Assembly: GCA_963833495.1 (NCBI GenBank)
Contig: CAWHYJ010000021.1
Location: 124,001 to 188,000, forward strand
Length of the DNA: 64,000 bases
Reading direction: 5' to 3'
Origin: Fodinibacter sp963833495
Lineage (GTDB): Bacteria > Actinomycetota > Actinomycetes > Actinomycetales > Dermatophilaceae
This document shows, piece by piece, positions 63,312 to 64,000 of this stretch. The notes beneath the pieces are model-generated. The model had not been told where the DNA came from. It searched no databases and saw only the letters and a program-made list of their open reading frames with translations. The translations under genes and the position numbers were made by a program. Numbering within the stretch: the first letter of the stretch is position 1; the number at the start of each line of letters is the position of its first letter.

Positions 63312-64000
63312 ATGAGGTGGCTCCGACGCAACCTCCTGCTCATCGTCGCGGTGTGCGTGCTCCTCTACATGCTGGTCCCGAACCTGGTCGTCGCGCTGTT
63401 CTCGTTCAACAACCCGTCGGGTCGGTACAACTACACGTGGCAGGAGTTCTCGACCCAGGCGTGGCAGCACCCGTGCGGTGCCCAGGGCATCTGCGACTCC
63501 CTGGGCCTGTCACTGCAGATCGGCCTGATCGCCTCGGTCGTCGCGACCATCCTCGGCACGGCCATCGCGTTCGCCCTGGGCCGCTACCGGTTCCGGGCCC
63601 GCTCGGCCACCAACCTGCTCATCTTCATGCCGATGGCGACCCCCGAGGTCGTCATGGGCTCGAGCCTGCTGACCCTGTTCCTCATGATGGGCGTGCCGGC
63701 CGGCCGCACCGCGGTCACCATCGCGCACATCATGTTCTGCATCTCCTTCGTCGTCGTCGCCGTCAAGGCGCGGGTGGCGACCCTCGACCCGCGCCTCGAG
63801 GAGGCGGCCGCCGACCTCGGGGCCAACGCGACCCAGACCTTCATGCGGGTCACCTTCCCGCTGGCCGCTCCCGGCATCTTCGCCGGTGCGCTGCTGGCGT
63901 TCTCGCTCAGCTTCGACGACTACATCATCACCAACTTCAACGCGAGCCCGAGCTCGATCACGTTCCCCATGTACGTCTGGGGTGCCGCACAACGCGGTGC
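63312..64000 (+). CDS. potC: Polyamine ABC transporter permease PotC-like, 3' end outside window
   Basis: Second permease, open from ATG 63312 to the last base (about 229 codons visible). It starts MRWLRRNLLLIVAVCVLLYMLVPNLVVALFSFN, and the EAA loop reads EEAAADLGANATQTFMRVTFPLAAPGIFAGALL, followed by FSLSFDDYIITNFNASPS, diagnostic of PotC. Two cysteines in the first external loop (HPCGAQGICDSLG) could form a disulfide. The C-terminal helix and stop lie beyond the window. Confidence 0.92.
   Translation, partial: MRWLRRNLLLIVAVCVLLYMLVPNLVVALFSFNNPSGRYNYTWQEFSTQAWQHPCGAQGICDSLGLSLQIGLIASVVATILGTAIAFALGRYRFRARSATNLLIFMPMATPEVVMGSSLLTLFLMMGVPAGRTAVTIAHIMFCISFVVVAVKARVATLDPRLEEAAADLGANATQTFMRVTFPLAAPGIFAGALLAFSLSFDDYIITNFNASPSSITFPMYVWGAAQRG

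Noticed and set aside
1..64000. tRNA, rRNA, insertion sequences, phage genes
   Set aside because: No cloverleaf, rRNA signature, terminal inverted repeats with transposase, or phage structural genes were recognised by eye; a covariance-model scan was not possible.

Overview
The window is very GC-rich (roughly 72% by eye), with strong G/C third-position bias, GTG starts and many 4-base stop/start overlaps. Its core gene order is that of a high-GC Gram-positive (Actinomycetota): mutM-smc-ftsY, amt-glnK-glnD-ffh, rpsP-khpA-rimM-trmD-rplS-lepB-rnhB-DUF2469-yraN-comM-dprA-xerC, rpsB-tsf-pyrH-frr-cdsA-rlmN. The accessory content (a DUF222/HNH gene remnant, a phosphoribosyltransferase remnant beside pyrH) points to Micrococcales, perhaps Intrasporangiaceae. 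That placement is inference, not a database result.

Layout. 1-8.5 kb: end of mutM, a membrane acyltransferase, acylphosphatase, chorismate mutase, smc and a first signal peptidase I. 8.5-12 kb: M13 peptidase and ftsY, then a repeat-bearing gap. 12-15 kb: a coproporphyrinogen/protoporphyrinogen oxidase coupled to a radical SAM/SPASM gene. 14.9-21.7 kb: amt-glnK-glnD behind a well-spaced GlnR-type box, two palindromic repeats, and ffh with a hydrolase. 21.7-28.1 kb: methyltransferase, amidohydrolase, a sulfate-type ABC operon and an Rrf2 regulator with a palindrome abutting its start. 28-37 kb: the rpsP/trmD/rplS/lepB/rnhB block, in which TrmD carries a C-terminal GNAT domain and a signal peptidase homologue lacking its catalytic serine sits directly before an intact one. 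36.7-41 kb: yraN-comM-dprA and xerC. 41-44.5 kb: M23 peptidase, aminotransferase and MFS exporter on the minus strand. 44.8-52.8 kb: rpsB to rlmN, interrupted by pseudogene debris between tsf and pyrH. 52.8-64 kb: a copper-monooxygenase-like lipoprotein, a coiled-coil protein and a polyamine uptake/catabolism locus (amine oxidase, aminotransferase, Lrp/AsnC regulator, aldehyde dehydrogenase, potDABC), cut by the window end.

Four cross-cutting signals stand out. (1) The octamer GGATGCCG/CGGCATCC occurs about 69 times by hand count, evenly on both strands, often forcing otherwise rare codons (GAT-GCC, GCA-TCC). One inverted pair forms the tsf terminator, as uptake sequences do in other bacteria. 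(2) Many first-in-unit genes appear leaderless: a TANNNT-like -10 box lies six bases before the start codon, which also settles several starts. (3) Two unrelated intergenic repeat families (11.8 kb, 19.1 kb) read as in-frame peptide repeats on the minus strand. (4) Single-base indels in G/C runs break the rpsB tail and a repeat-encoded dprA extension; these may be real or sequencing errors.

No rRNA, tRNA, CRISPR array, insertion sequence or phage gene was recognised.
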